Origin: Chara braunii
Taxonomy: Eukaryota > Streptophyta > Charophyceae > Charales > Characeae
NCBI GenBank assembly: GCA_003427395.1
Contig: BFEA01000022.1
Coordinates: 3,609,195 to 3,663,427, forward strand
Direction: 5' to 3'
DNA: 54,233 bases
Under the pieces are notes generated by a model that saw only the letters and a list, made by a program, of their open reading frames with translations, ran no database searches and was not told where the DNA came from. The position numbers were made by a program, and so were the translations under genes. This document shows positions 31,137 to 40,624 of this stretch, in pieces. Positions within the stretch are counted from its first letter, which is position 1. Each line of letters starts with the position of its first letter.

Positions 31137-31889
31137 CTATGAACCGTGCTTGTACACAAGACCGCTGTCCCCGAGAGTGTACTTAGGGACGTTCTTGCCA
31201 CTCCGAAGGGTCGCATGGATGTCGCAATCGGGGCAGTGGCGGTACTGAGTGCGAAACTCATCGGTCACTGAGTGGTGGACGGTGGTGACCGAGATGCCAG
31301 CGAGCTGGATCTGCTCCAGATTATGATCAGGGCACCGGGATAAGGCATCTGCCACCTGATTGGTCTTACCCTTGATGTGCTCAGTGGTGAAACTAAACTC
31401 GGATAGGTCGCGCCACCAGCAAGCTTGTCGAGGAGTGAGCTTCGACTTGGTCAGAAAAGCCTGGACAAAAGAGTTGTCCGTGCGCACCGTGAATGGTGCC
31501 CCGTGCAGGTAGTGACGCCAGTGCCGAGTGGCATAAGCTACTGCGAGAACCTCACGTTCATCAGTAGTGTAGTTTATCTCGGCGGGCAGGAGCTGGCGGG
31601 AGTAGAGGGCTATCAGACAATCACCTGAGCAAGACTCGACAGTGTTGTCCTCGACGATGATAAGAGCATAGTCAATAGAAGGCTCGTCAGTAGCTGGACG
31701 AGTAGGCGGTAGGCAGGAAGAAATGGTAGGGGTAGGAGGTGGGAAGTGAGGGATGCGAGGATGAGAGGAATCGGAAAAGAAGGGGGAAATATGAGAAAGC
31801 ACTGCTCCTATAGCAAAGTCTGACGCATCGTTGGTAAGGATAAAAGGGCGATCAAAATCGGGTAGGTGGAGAACCGGTGCACATGTCAC
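31137..31889 (-). pseudogene. Element E RNase H
   Basis: Open over 250 codons. It shows FDRPFILTNDASDFAIGAVL (first Asp), NYTTDEREVLAVAYATRHWR (Glu), APFTVRTDNSFVQAFLTKSK (Asp) and IKGKTNQVADALSRCPDH (last Asp). All catalytic acids are present. About 40 residues rich in Ser/Pro are inserted between the first and second motifs, as in other elements of this type. It lies between RT and integrase. Confidence 0.92.
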
Positions 31890-32169
31890 CCCCTTCTTGA
31901 GGGCGCGAAAGGCGTCGTCGTGGAGGGGTGTTGAAGACCATGGCGGGTTCTTCCAGAGGAGGGTGGAGGTAAGGACTTAGGAAAACCTAGCGTATCCCTG
32001 AATGAAATTACTATAGTAGCTAGTGAGGCCTAGGACGCTGCGAAGCTACTTGGCAGATGTGGGGACGGGCCACTCCACAATAGCATTGATCTTCGCATCG
32101 TCCATCTGGAGACCCTGGTCAGACATGTAGTGTCCTAGGAAGTCTACTTCGCATTGGGCAAAGCGGCAC
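31890..32169 (-). pseudogene. Element E RT thumb and connection, frame-broken
   Basis: Fragments such as CRFAQCEVDFLGHYMSDQG, MDDAKINAIVEWPVPTS and LRSVLGLTSYYSNFIQGYA are readable in shifting frames, linking RT to RNase H. Confidence 0.8.
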
Positions 32170-32748
32170 TTACTGAGCCTGGCATAGAAGCCATGCTTGT
32201 AAGCGTTGTAGGACATCGCGGAGGTGTCTAAGATGGTCTTCTAAGGTACGGTTGTAGACCTGGATGTCGTCCAGGTATACGAGAACGTATTCGTCAAGGT
32301 TGTCCCTAAAGATATCGTTCATCGCCCTCTGGAAGGTGACGGGTGCATTGGTGAGGCCGAATGACATCACTGTGAACTCATAGTGGCCGAAGCGCAACTG
32401 AAAGGCGGACTTCGGCGGATCCTCTACAGCGATGCGGATCTGATGGTAACCGCTACGAGGATCAATCTTCGTAAAGAAGCGGTTGCCTGCTAGGCGGTCG
32501 AACAACTCTTCGGCACGAGGCATGGGGTAGCTGTTCTTAACCGTGTAGCGGTTAAGGCCGCGAAAATCAATGCAGAGACGGAGAGTTTCATCCGCTTTGC
32601 GAGCAAAGAGGACGGGTGCACCCCACGGGGAGTTGTTGGGTTTAATGAAACCCAGTCTCAGGAGCTCCTCAAGCCGACGCTTTAGTTCGGTGGCCTTGGG
32701 GATCCAGAGTCTGTAGGATGTCTGGTGGTGAACACGATAGTCAAGCAC
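32170..32748 (-). pseudogene. Element E reverse transcriptase
   Basis: Reads [80 protein letters not shown] (motif A Asp kept), [20 protein letters not shown] and [19 protein letters not shown] (YLDD kept). The frame is lost after LRDVLQRLQ near 32195. The linker upstream (LIREYHDVFPLSFSYVGIPP) lies in another frame at 32752-32890. The active site is intact but the gene is broken. Confidence 0.92.
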
Positions 32749-32751
32749 GAG

Positions 32752-33520
32752 TTAGATGGAGTGCTCGACGTCGCACATAGGTGGGATGCCGACGTACGAG
32801 AACGACAAGGGGAAAACATCGTGGTACTCTCGAATGAGGTCACAAACTGTGGGCTCCAGGTCGGTCGTATAGCGTGCGAGTTTCTCAGCGTCAGCGCGAC
32901 GACGAGGCGGACTCAACCGACGGTGGAGGAAGGGAAGTAGAGATGGAAGCCATGAAGATACGAGGATCTGGCTCCAGGGAGATGAGCTCGGCGTCTGGAC
33001 AGGGTGGATCATAGTGCAAGAGATCCGTAACGTTCACTGTAAAGAAGGTGACGTCGTCCTGTCGGATGAAGTGGGCGAACTGCCGAGGCGAGGTGACGAT
33101 GATAGTGGGAGATGGTGTAGGCACGGATGGCTCCAGGGAAGGAGAATCGGGGTGTGGTGTCGCAGTGATACCTATAAAAGGTACGCAATAGGTTTCGCCA
33201 CACTTCGTTCTGAGAACGAGAGTGTTGGTCGCCCAATCGGCCTCGATGCTACGAAACCTACGAGACAACGGAGTACCGATAATGAAATCGTACCCCGTCT
33301 CCATCACATCGAATTGTGCAAAGGAGTGGTGGCGACGAAACGCCGCGGGAGGATCAGTCGGCTCCAGAGTGAGGAAGAAAGGGAGGTCGGTGACCGTCTA
33401 AGGGTGACGGAGATGGGAGTCGAAGACCCTGTTGGGGTAAGCGTGCTTCCTTCACCACACGTGGGTGAATGAAGTCGCCCTGAGAACTAGAATCCCAAAA
33501 TGCTAAGTACACCCTCGTGG
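32752..33520 (-). pseudogene. Element E protease and linker
   Basis: The probable active-site region reads AFWDSSSQGDFIHPRVVKEA near 33440-33505, with DSS in the place of DSG/DTG. After a frame break the second loop is VMETGYDFIIGTPLSRRFRS at about 33240-33300. A long linker follows (32891-33240), then LARYTTDLEPTVCDLIREYH toward RT. The triad change and the frame break make it inactive. Confidence 0.75.
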
Positions 33521-36048
33521 AGTCCCGAGTCGTACTGGAATGATCAGGAGGGTGCGATCAAGGTCAGAGAGGATGGCGAGAAGGCGACGTAGTGCAGCGA
33601 CATGGAGGGTGAGTCGCTCCTGACGAGCCTGGAGCATGGTCAAGTCCAGAAGGGAGGACACAACGTCCTCGCGAGTCGGAAGTTGTTCGCTTCAACGGGC
33701 TGAGCGAATGGCTTAACGCGTCGGTAGTCGTGGAGAGATAGGAGGGGAGACGGTGGTCTACGGAGGCGCATACGGTACTACGACAGAGGGCCGAGTCCAC
33801 TCTGTCGGGTCCTGCGATACCTCAACTCCAGTAGAGAGAGGGGCAAACCGCGACGGAGATGTCGGGAAACCGACTACTGAGGAGGGCGCAGGTGTACAGT
33901 GCACCGTGGCTAGGAGGCGCCGCGGGAATGCGAGTCACCGGGGGGGGACTGAGCAAGACGCTAGTGGGAAAGCTCACCGTAGTGGTGGTCAAGGGCAGCG
34001 GTGTAAGGGCACCGCGAGGAGGTATGACTGTCCTGGCGGGAGCGCAAACACCCACACCGGCCCAAAATGGTCGTGCGCTCCTCAACGGAAAGGACACCGT
34101 GCGGAGGGACAAAGCCCTGAGGAAGGTCTTGCTGAGGGACCTCGGGGGGTGACGCGCCAGCGTGACTAGAGCGCTGCGTGCCTAAGAGAGGGTGGAGAGG
34201 GCGAGCTGGAGTCGTTCAACTATAGGGAGGGTGGAGTCCTCCAGATGGTAGTGGATGGCCTCGCAGAGGTTGGGGTCGTCGTTGTGGTCACACTCGAGTG
34301 ACAGCAGGGCAACAACGTCCTGCTCACCATACTCGATCGCGCTGAAGTGACACGAGAAGTGGCGGCCAGTACGTTGAGGCTGGGAGGAGGAAGTGGGTTG
34401 AAGACGGGCCCACATCCGCTGATGGGCCCTGGCGGCCTCGTAAGCTTGCGGGGCCGATGTGAAGTCATACCGCCATAACTCGGAGCGATACTCAAGGGGA
34501 AGGCTGGCCAAGAAGCGATCGATGAGGGCAGCCTCGGGGAGGGACGCCACATCGCCAATGAGGCGGGCGTCCTGAAAGACCTGGATGTGGCGGTCCAGGC
34601 CGGCAGCGCCACTAGAGTCGGACCATCATGTACTGACGACACGCTCGAAGGCGTCAGTCACGTCTTGTCAGGCTCAGAAGCGATCCTCAAGGAACGCCTG
34701 GAAATCCATGAAGGTCGGGGTCCGACCCTCACAAAGGGAGCGAGTATAGAAATCCTCCCAGGCATCGAAAGGACCTCCACGCAGGCGCGTGGAGAGGTGA
34801 GCCACCCACTAGTCAGGTGGGACGCCTATAAGTTGGAGCGTGTGGGTGGCAGACTGCAGCCACCTAGACACGCGTATCCCTGTACCGTCATACAAGGCAA
34901 TGTTCGTCAAGCGGACGAGTGGTGCGCCACTGTTTTGGCGGCGAGGAGATCGAGGAGCAGAGGCCTACGCTACGGTCGAGTAAGTCGGCGCAGGTCCTAG
35001 GGAAGGGGGCGCAACTGACTGTACGCCCGGGCCGCATGGTGGAGCGGCGGGGGAAACAGCAGCAGGTTGCGCGGGAGCTGCGGTAGAAGAGGTTGCAGCA
35101 ACCGATGGAATAGGAAGGAGATAGGGGGGGTGGAGGGGGTGGGGGGGGTGCAGGGCGAGAGAAGCGAGCCTGCATGGAAGGAAGAGTAGAGGAAGAACAG
35201 GGTGCGCCCGAAGGCACGGCCACCTGTGAGGGCAGGGGTGGTTGAAGGCGTAAGAGGACGAGGTCGGCCCAGATTTGGGCCAGGTCGGCCTCAAGACGTC
35301 GAACATAGATCAAGCGAGGAGTAGGAGTAGGAGGAGTGGGGAAACTGGACGCACGAGCGGCGCGGGGCATCCCATAAGGGGGAGAGCCAGGTGGCGCGCC
35401 GGTCGTGCGAAGGGGAGGGAGAAGCGGGGCACCCGAAAAAGTTGAGACCGTGGCAGAGGGTTATGGTCCCGTGGCTGTAGTGACCGGAATCTGGGCGGGG
35501 GCGCCCGTAGAGTGACGGAAGGCCTGGCCTGTGGCGGCCGTCACGCTAGGAGTGCGGAAGGTCACCACGATGGTCGGATCGATGGCAGCGGAGGAGGAAG
35601 CTCCACCGTGGCCACCATATCGGAGGACGGGGGACCCGAACTGGGAGCCAGGAGGAGAGAGGGAGTTGGGCGAGGAAGGACGGGCAGCGTCCTGAAGTTG
35701 CCGCATGCCAGCGGCAAGAGTCGCCACCGGCGCCTGTAAGGGCGCAAGGGTTGCCAATTGCGCCCGGATGGGCGCGAGGAGGGAGGTGAGGAGGGTGCGC
35801 AGATCCCCCTGGGGCTGATGGCCTTGGTCCCCCGGCACAGGTATGGAGCCCTAAGTTGAGGTCGTCGCCTCATCTGCGGCTTGGGACACGCCATTGGTCA
35901 TGGGGAGGTGACGGGCCGAGCTGGAGGGGGCCAGAGGAGGTCCGCGTGAACGGAGGGCGTAGGGGGGGGGTTGCGGTAGAAGGCGACAGGCGACGCTAGC
36001 AAGTCTAGCGCAGGCGTCGTCAAAGGGTAAGGGGTGGTTCGGGTCCAA
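33521..36048 (-). pseudogene. Element E gag
   Basis: The N-terminus is MDPNHPLPFDDACARLASVA (36048 down), with an in-frame TAG (35851-35853), then a Pro/Ala-rich region with helices (LLTSLLAPIRAQLATLAPLQ), a TAA near 35461 and a further Pro-rich part. The capsid-like block (34182-34640) reads ASLPEAALIDRFLASLPLEY and YEAARAHQRMWARLQP. A 3' part with repeated aliphatic helices (about 33560-33700) follows. No zinc knuckle was found. Assignment rests on order plus the capsid-like block. Confidence 0.7.
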
Positions 36049-37278
36049 GGTGCCCGAATGGGAAGGGGACGTAGGGAGAAGGGGTGATGTGAGAGTAAGA
36101 GGGGTTAGGAAAACCCTGGACCCTAAAAAAACCCTGGGAAAACCCTAACCGATGGTTAGGGTAGGGTATCAGTGACCTAATCAAGAAAAGAAAATAGCAA
36201 CCGTGGAGGGAAGGGGGAGAGAAAAATAAATAAACAATGAAATTTCGAAAAAAAAAATTAAAATAAAATAAAATAAAAATAATTAAAGAATTAAATAAGC
36301 AAAATGTGAAGAGAGAAATAATTATTTATTTTTTTGGAATTTTCGGCATCATTTCCTTACCCCCCATGGGGTCAAGAACGTGCCAAGAGGAAGAAGAGAC
36401 CAAGATAAGCACACAAAGGTTCAAAATGCCACAAATTATAAATTTCAGAAAATAAATTAATAAATAATAAGTAAATAAAGGAATAAATAATAAGTAAATA
36501 AAAAGATAAATAAATAAGGAGGTGAAGAGTGAAAAGAGACTAAGTGTTGAATTTTTCAAAATTTTCGGCAGCAATTCGTTACCCCCACGGGGTCGAAGTG
36601 TGACGGCAAGGATATGACTAAGTAAGATGTAGAGAGTGGGGAGAAAAGAGAAAATTCTGACAGCACTTCGTTACCCCTACGGGGTCAACATGTGCGCCGA
36701 GAGCGCAAATAACTAAGTCCTACTGCCGCAGAAAAAAATTGAAATTTCAGAATAAATAAAAATAAAAAGAGAGTGGAAATAACTAAGTCCTACCAGATCT
36801 AGAGATGCCGCAGAAAAAAAATCAAAATTTCAGGGAAAAAAAAAATCACAAAATGAGAAAGGAAGTAAAGAGAAAAAGAAAATTTGAATTTTTGAAGAAA
36901 TAGGAAATTTAAATCAAAAGAAAGACAAAAAGAAGAAAAACAGAAAAATTCGAAGTTGGGAGGGGAAGGGGATGAAAAAGTAACGAAGGAAGAGAGAAAT
37001 AGGTGAGAAGGAGAAAAAGATGGAAGTGGAAGGTGGGGGGATGATGGGGTTGTAGTTGGGGGAGAGGAGGGTGAGAGAATGGAAGAGAAAGGGATGGAAA
37101 AGGTGGAGAGTAGTTGAAGAGATTAGTAGAAGATGGTGAGTGGGGAGGGGAGGAGAGAAAGGATGGTGGAATATGAGTGAAGAGGGAGGTAGGAGGAGAG
37201 AGGAGTGGTAGAGTCAGAAAAAGTGATTAGATGGTGGAGGGGGGAGGAGAGAGAGAGAGGGGTGGGGGAGTAGGTTAG
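36049..37278. other. Element E leader: AT-rich then purine-rich DNA
   Basis: 36180-36960 is very AT-rich. From 36960 to 37270 the plus strand is almost all A and G. Three copies of a motif with a short inverted core, TTCGTTACCCCYACGGGGTC, occur near 36353, 36574 and 36666. A weak PBS-like TTGGTATCATCACTCC is read on the minus strand at 37280-37295. No genes. Confidence 0.55.
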
Positions 37279-37295
37279 TGGGGAGTGATGATACC

Positions 37296-37650
37296 AAGCT
37301 CTTGGTTGGCCAAGAGCAACAAGATCACCAAGATCTACTGGATCTTGGCCTTCAAGATGCTGGCAGCCTACTGCTGCAGCAGAAATGTTGGAGTAATCAA
37401 GGGTTGGTTGAGATATTGATCAGCCAACCTGGTTGCCTGGCGCGCAGCCCCCTAGCCAGGGGGGTCTTCACTGCTGGCAAACTGCTGGTGCAGCAGTACA
37501 AAAAATAATGGCCAGCATCATCATCAGCAGTTGGGTGTGCTGAGATCTTGATCAGCCACCCAGATTGGCCTGTAGTGCAGCACCCTAAGCAGCGGAGGGG
37601 GTCTTCAGGTCCACAGCAAGCTGCCACGTGGCACTGCAGGCTTCTTGTCT
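37296..37650. repeat. Degenerate tandem duplication left of the U6-like array
   Basis: Two related stretches, about 37400-37497 and 37530-37628, share GAGATMTTGATCAGCCAMCC, a CAGCCCCCTAGC/CACCCTAAGC segment and GGGGGTCTTCA. The stretch could be part of a 5' LTR of element E, but no edge is visible. Confidence 0.5.
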
Positions 37651-37718
37651 TCCTCCCCCTCCTCCTCCTCCTCCTTTTTGGGTTATTTATTTTTTATTTG
37701 GTCCACTTCCCCATTAAT

Positions 37719-37809
37719 GCGTGTCATCTCGGCGCAGGGGCCATGCTAATCTTGCCCTTGGGAAGGAGAAGATTAGCATGGGCCCTGCACTCGCACATGG
37801 ACGACACGC
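37719..37809. ncRNA. U6-derived foldback, copy 1 (not a functional U6 gene)
   Basis: The minus-strand arm reads AAGATTAGCATGGCCCCTGC on its sense strand and continues GCCGAGATGACACGC, nearly the U6 core. The plus-strand arm (37763-37809) reads GAGAAGATTAGCATGGGCCC and on to GACGACACGC. The arms are inverted with a 9-base spacer, so the transcript would fold on itself. The U6 5' stem and ACAGAGA box are missing or altered. Confidence 0.8.
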
Positions 37810-38159
37810 TTTAACTGAGAAGTAGGAGTAGAGGCGTTTTTTTTTTTCTTTTTCTTTTTTTCTTTTTTCCGGACAATATAGGGGATCCAGACCAGGGGTC
37901 CGGACCGGTCTGGAAATCCTGGAATATTCCGGTTTTCCGGAAGTCTGGATGGGCCCCCATCCACCGGCAGGTCTGGGGTCCGGGGTCCGGTTCAGCGTAG
38001 CTATGCAAAGATCGCACTGTCACATGTGGGCGAATTTTTTTTTTTCGTGTACTCCTATGCCGTCCTCCTCTCTTCTTGTCTTCCTCCTCGTCTCCTCCCC
38101 CTCCTCCTCCTCCTCCTTTTGGGTTATTTATTTTTTATTTGATCCACTTCCCCATTAAT

Positions 38160-38267
38160 GCATGTTATCTCGACGCAGGGGCCATGCTAATCTTGCCCTT
38201 GGGACATTCATTAACATTGGAAGGAGAAAATTAGCATGGCCCCTGCACTCGCACATGGACGACACGC
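38160..38267. ncRNA. U6-derived foldback, copy 2
   Basis: As copy 1 but with more of U6 on the plus arm (38201-38267): GGGACATTCATTAACATTGG, then AAGGAGAAAATTAGCATGG and GCACATGGACGACACGC, aligning with U6 from the GGACAT element through the 3' end of the core. GGAGA stands in place of ACAGAGA. No upstream snRNA promoter can fit because the inverted arm is there. Confidence 0.8.
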
Positions 38268-38504
38268 TTTAACTGAGGAGGAGGAGTAGAGGCAGTTTTT
38301 TTTTTGTTTTTTTGTTTTTTATTATTTTTTTTTATCGGACAATATAGAGGATCCGGACCAGGATCCGGACCAGGGGTCCGGACCGGTTCGGAAATTCCGG
38401 AATATTCTGGTTTTCCGGAAGTCTGGATGGGCCCCCATCCACCGGGAGGTCCGGGGTCCGGGGTCCGGTCCGACGTAGCTATGCAAAGATCGCACTATCA
38501 CACA

Positions 38505-38969
38505 TGAGGCCTCCGTTAACCGGCTCTCGATCCAGAACATATATTGCTGGCCTGCTCCACTCTCACACGAAATTTGCCGAACGTCTCTTGAGATGTTGGA
38601 CCCTTGCAGATGCACTGCTTAGGTCCTTCGGGAAAAAGACTATTCAATAAGGAATATGTGGGTCAATTTTTTTTTTTCCAGTAATGTGTGTCATCTCGGC
38701 GCAAGGGCCATGCTAATCTTGCCCTTGGGACATTCATTAACATTGGAAGGAGAAGATAGCATGGCCCCTGCACTCGCACATGGACGGCACGCTTTAACTG
38801 AGAAGTAGGAGTAGAGGCGTTTTTTTTTTTTTTTTTTCGGACAATATAGGGGATTCGGACCAGGATCCGGACCAGGGGTCCGGACCAGTCCGAAAATTCC
38901 GGAATATTACGGTTTTTCGGAAGTTTGGATGGGGCCCCATCCACCGAGAGCCGGTTAACGGAGGCCTCA
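38505..38969. mobile_element. 465-bp segment with perfect 25-bp terminal inverted repeats
   Basis: The left end 38505-38529 (starting TGAGGCCTCCGTTAACCGGC) is the exact reverse complement of 38945-38969. The segment contains U6 foldback copy 3 and its tail. Flanking bases (CACACA and ATTTTC) give no target duplication. It could be a MITE, or an inverted duplication made by rearrangement. Confidence 0.7.
38686..38792. ncRNA. U6-derived foldback, copy 3
   Basis: Minus arm 38686-38720 and plus arm 38727-38792, with the same GGGACATTCATTAACATTGG start. Two bases of the ATTAGC box are lost (GAAGATAGCATGG). This copy lies inside the 465-bp segment bounded by perfect 25-bp inverted repeats. Confidence 0.8.
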
Positions 38970-39092
38970 ATTTTCAGACCACTTGTCAGGCCATTTATAA
39001 CAAAACCCAAGGGTCATTTAAAAAAAATGATCTCCAATGCACTTTTCGGGGTTGAAGGGGTTAACCAGGTCTGAAAAGTGGGGGTCCCTGAT
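38970..39092. other. Right boundary of the insertion in element F
   Basis: A short unassigned stretch with an A tract. Element F pol becomes readable from about 39093 (SACKRKEGEHAHVALVKP). Confidence 0.5.
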
Positions 39093-39840
39093 CAGCGTGC
39101 AAGCGCAAAGAAGGTGAGCATGCGCATGTAGCCCTTGTGAAGCCTATCCATGTGCCTTCTACTTTTGCTGCATTTTCTACCTCGGAAAACAACTACACTT
39201 CTATTCCATCTACTTTTAATCCAACTACATCAAATCCGGTTGTTATTGCTGTAAATTCTCAAACCGATTTTCTCTCTCCTGATGCCTCCGCCTGAAGTCC
39301 CAACAAACATTCACCGTCTACTAGATATTTTTCGAGAAGTGTTGGCTGTTGTGGAGTGTTCCTCCAAAGGAGAGGACTGCGTCTACCGTATGGGGCAAGG
39401 CGCGTTGGAGGAGCTGAGAAGACAAATTGATGACATGATTGATCGTGGATGGATTAGGCCAAGTGAATATGAGTTCGGTGCACCTACCCTATTTGTGCCG
39501 AAAAATGGAGGCAAACTCCGGATGTGCATCGATTATCGTGGACTAAACTGTATCATTAGAAATAACGCTTATCCCTTGCCACGCATAGATGATTTGTTGG
39601 ATGTTGCAAGTGGGTGCAAGGTCTTCTCCAAGATCGGCCTCAAGTCTGGCTACCACCAGATTGAAGTTGATCCCATTGACCAACACAGAACTGCATTCAA
39701 GACACGAAATGGGTTGTACGAATTTATCATTATGCCCTTCAGTCTCACGAATGCACCAGCCACATCTTATTGCCTCATGGACAAGGTGCTCTGCCATCAG
39801 CTCAACAGATTTGTTGTCGTTTACTCGATGACATCCTGAT
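39093..39840 (+). pseudogene. Element F linker and reverse transcriptase, N-terminal part
   Basis: The linker VPSTFAAFSTSENNYTSI ends out of frame near 39290. RT then reads ALEELRRQIDDMIDRGWIRP, GAPTLFVPKNGGKLRMCIDY, PLPRIDDLLDVASGCKVFSK, KIGLKSGYHQIEVDP (motif A Asp changed to Gly) and MPFSLTNAPATSYCLMDKVL. A one-base deletion near 39826 turns the YLDD box into VVYSMTS and a stop. Two independent lethal changes hit the active site. Confidence 0.92.
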
Positions 39841-40264
39841 TTTCAGCAAGTCCATGGAAGAGCACGCCAAGCATCTTGAGGAAGTTTTGCAATTTCTCAA
39901 GGCGAAGTTGCACCTCAACTTAGAGAAATATGAGTTTCGAAAGGACAGCATCATCTATCTTGGGCACCGATTGTCTGCAAATGGCCTTAAGCCCGAGGCA
40001 ACCAAGGTTGAGGCCATACGAAAGTGGCCTCAACTAGCGAATGTACGCAAACTGCGTTCCTTTCTTGGTTTGGCTTTGTATTACCTGAAGTTTGTACCCA
40101 AATGTTTTGTCATTGCTCACCCCCTCTCGACACTAACAAGCAAGAATGTCACTTATGCACGGTGTGAGAAATGTGAGACTGCGTTTCAAGCTTTGAAAAA
40201 AACTTTGGTAAGTCATTTTATGCTCCGCATTGCGGATCCCAACCTCATATTCGTGGGGAGCTAG
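39815..40264 (+). pseudogene. Element F RT thumb and connection
   Basis: The frame resumes DDILIFSKSMEEHAKHLEEV, then IIYLGHRLSANGLKPEATKV and LRSFLGLALYYLKFVPKC. It ends in a TAG (40262-40264) just before YGIGAVL. Element C has a TAA at the same codon. The stretch overlaps the upstream frame through the one-base deletion. Confidence 0.9.
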
Positions 40265-40624
40265 TATGGGATTGGCGCAGTGCTGCAACAAGATGGTGAT
40301 GGCTTGCGTCCGCTCGAATATTATAGCAAATGCATGCCCAACCACAAGGTAGCTACCTCCACATACATGCGTGAGCTCTATGCTTTGCAAGAGGCACTAA
40401 GGCATTGGAAGCACTACCTCTTGGGTCGTTACTTCAAGGTTTACTCAGACCATCAGACCTTGCAGTGGATCAAAACGCAAACTGATCTCTCTCCGACGCT
40501 GACCCGCTGGCTGCATGACATTGTTGTTTACAATTTTGAACTGAAACACAAGGAAGGTTGTTATAATTGTGTCGCTGATGCTTTGTCTCGTCATCTTGAG
40601 TTTTTGACTTGCCTCGTGAGCTAA
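40265..40624 (+). pseudogene. Element F RNase H
   Basis: YGIGAVLQQDGDGLRPLEYY, KVATSTYMRELYALQEALRH (Glu), FKVYSDHQTLQWIKTQTDLS (Asp) and GCYNCVADALSRHLEFLT (Asp). The first Asp strand lies beyond the TAG and reads NLIFVGS, so it is degraded. Confidence 0.9.

Larger units (their letters stand above)
29565..36048 (-). mobile_element. Element E: decayed chromodomain-bearing Ty3/gypsy element
   Basis: Minus strand, nested in element F. Gag, protease, RT, RNase H, integrase and chromodomain occur in order, all interrupted by stops or frameshifts. Its RT blocks ([27 protein letters not shown] zinc finger, NYTTDEREVLAVAYATRHWR) differ from those of A, C, D and F, so it is another family. LTRs could not be delimited. 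Confidence 0.88.
37690..38850. repeat. Array of three U6 snRNA-derived foldback repeats
   Basis: A unit of about 450-500 bp is repeated. It comprises a pyrimidine-rich lead, ATTTATTTTTTATTTG, a U6-like segment on the minus strand, a short spacer, a U6-like segment on the plus strand, TTTAACTGAG, a T tract, CGGACAATATAGGGGATCC, and a GGTCCGGACC-rich tail ending GCTATGCAAAGATCGCACT. Copies of the paired U6 part are at 37719-37809, 38160-38267 and 38686-38792. Confidence 0.88.

Noticed and set aside
37280-37295. TTGGTATCATCACTCC as the PBS of element E
   Set aside because: Only the first eight bases fit TGGTATCA, and the adjoining sequence has no LTR terminal CA or matching LTR. It is mentioned only as weak.
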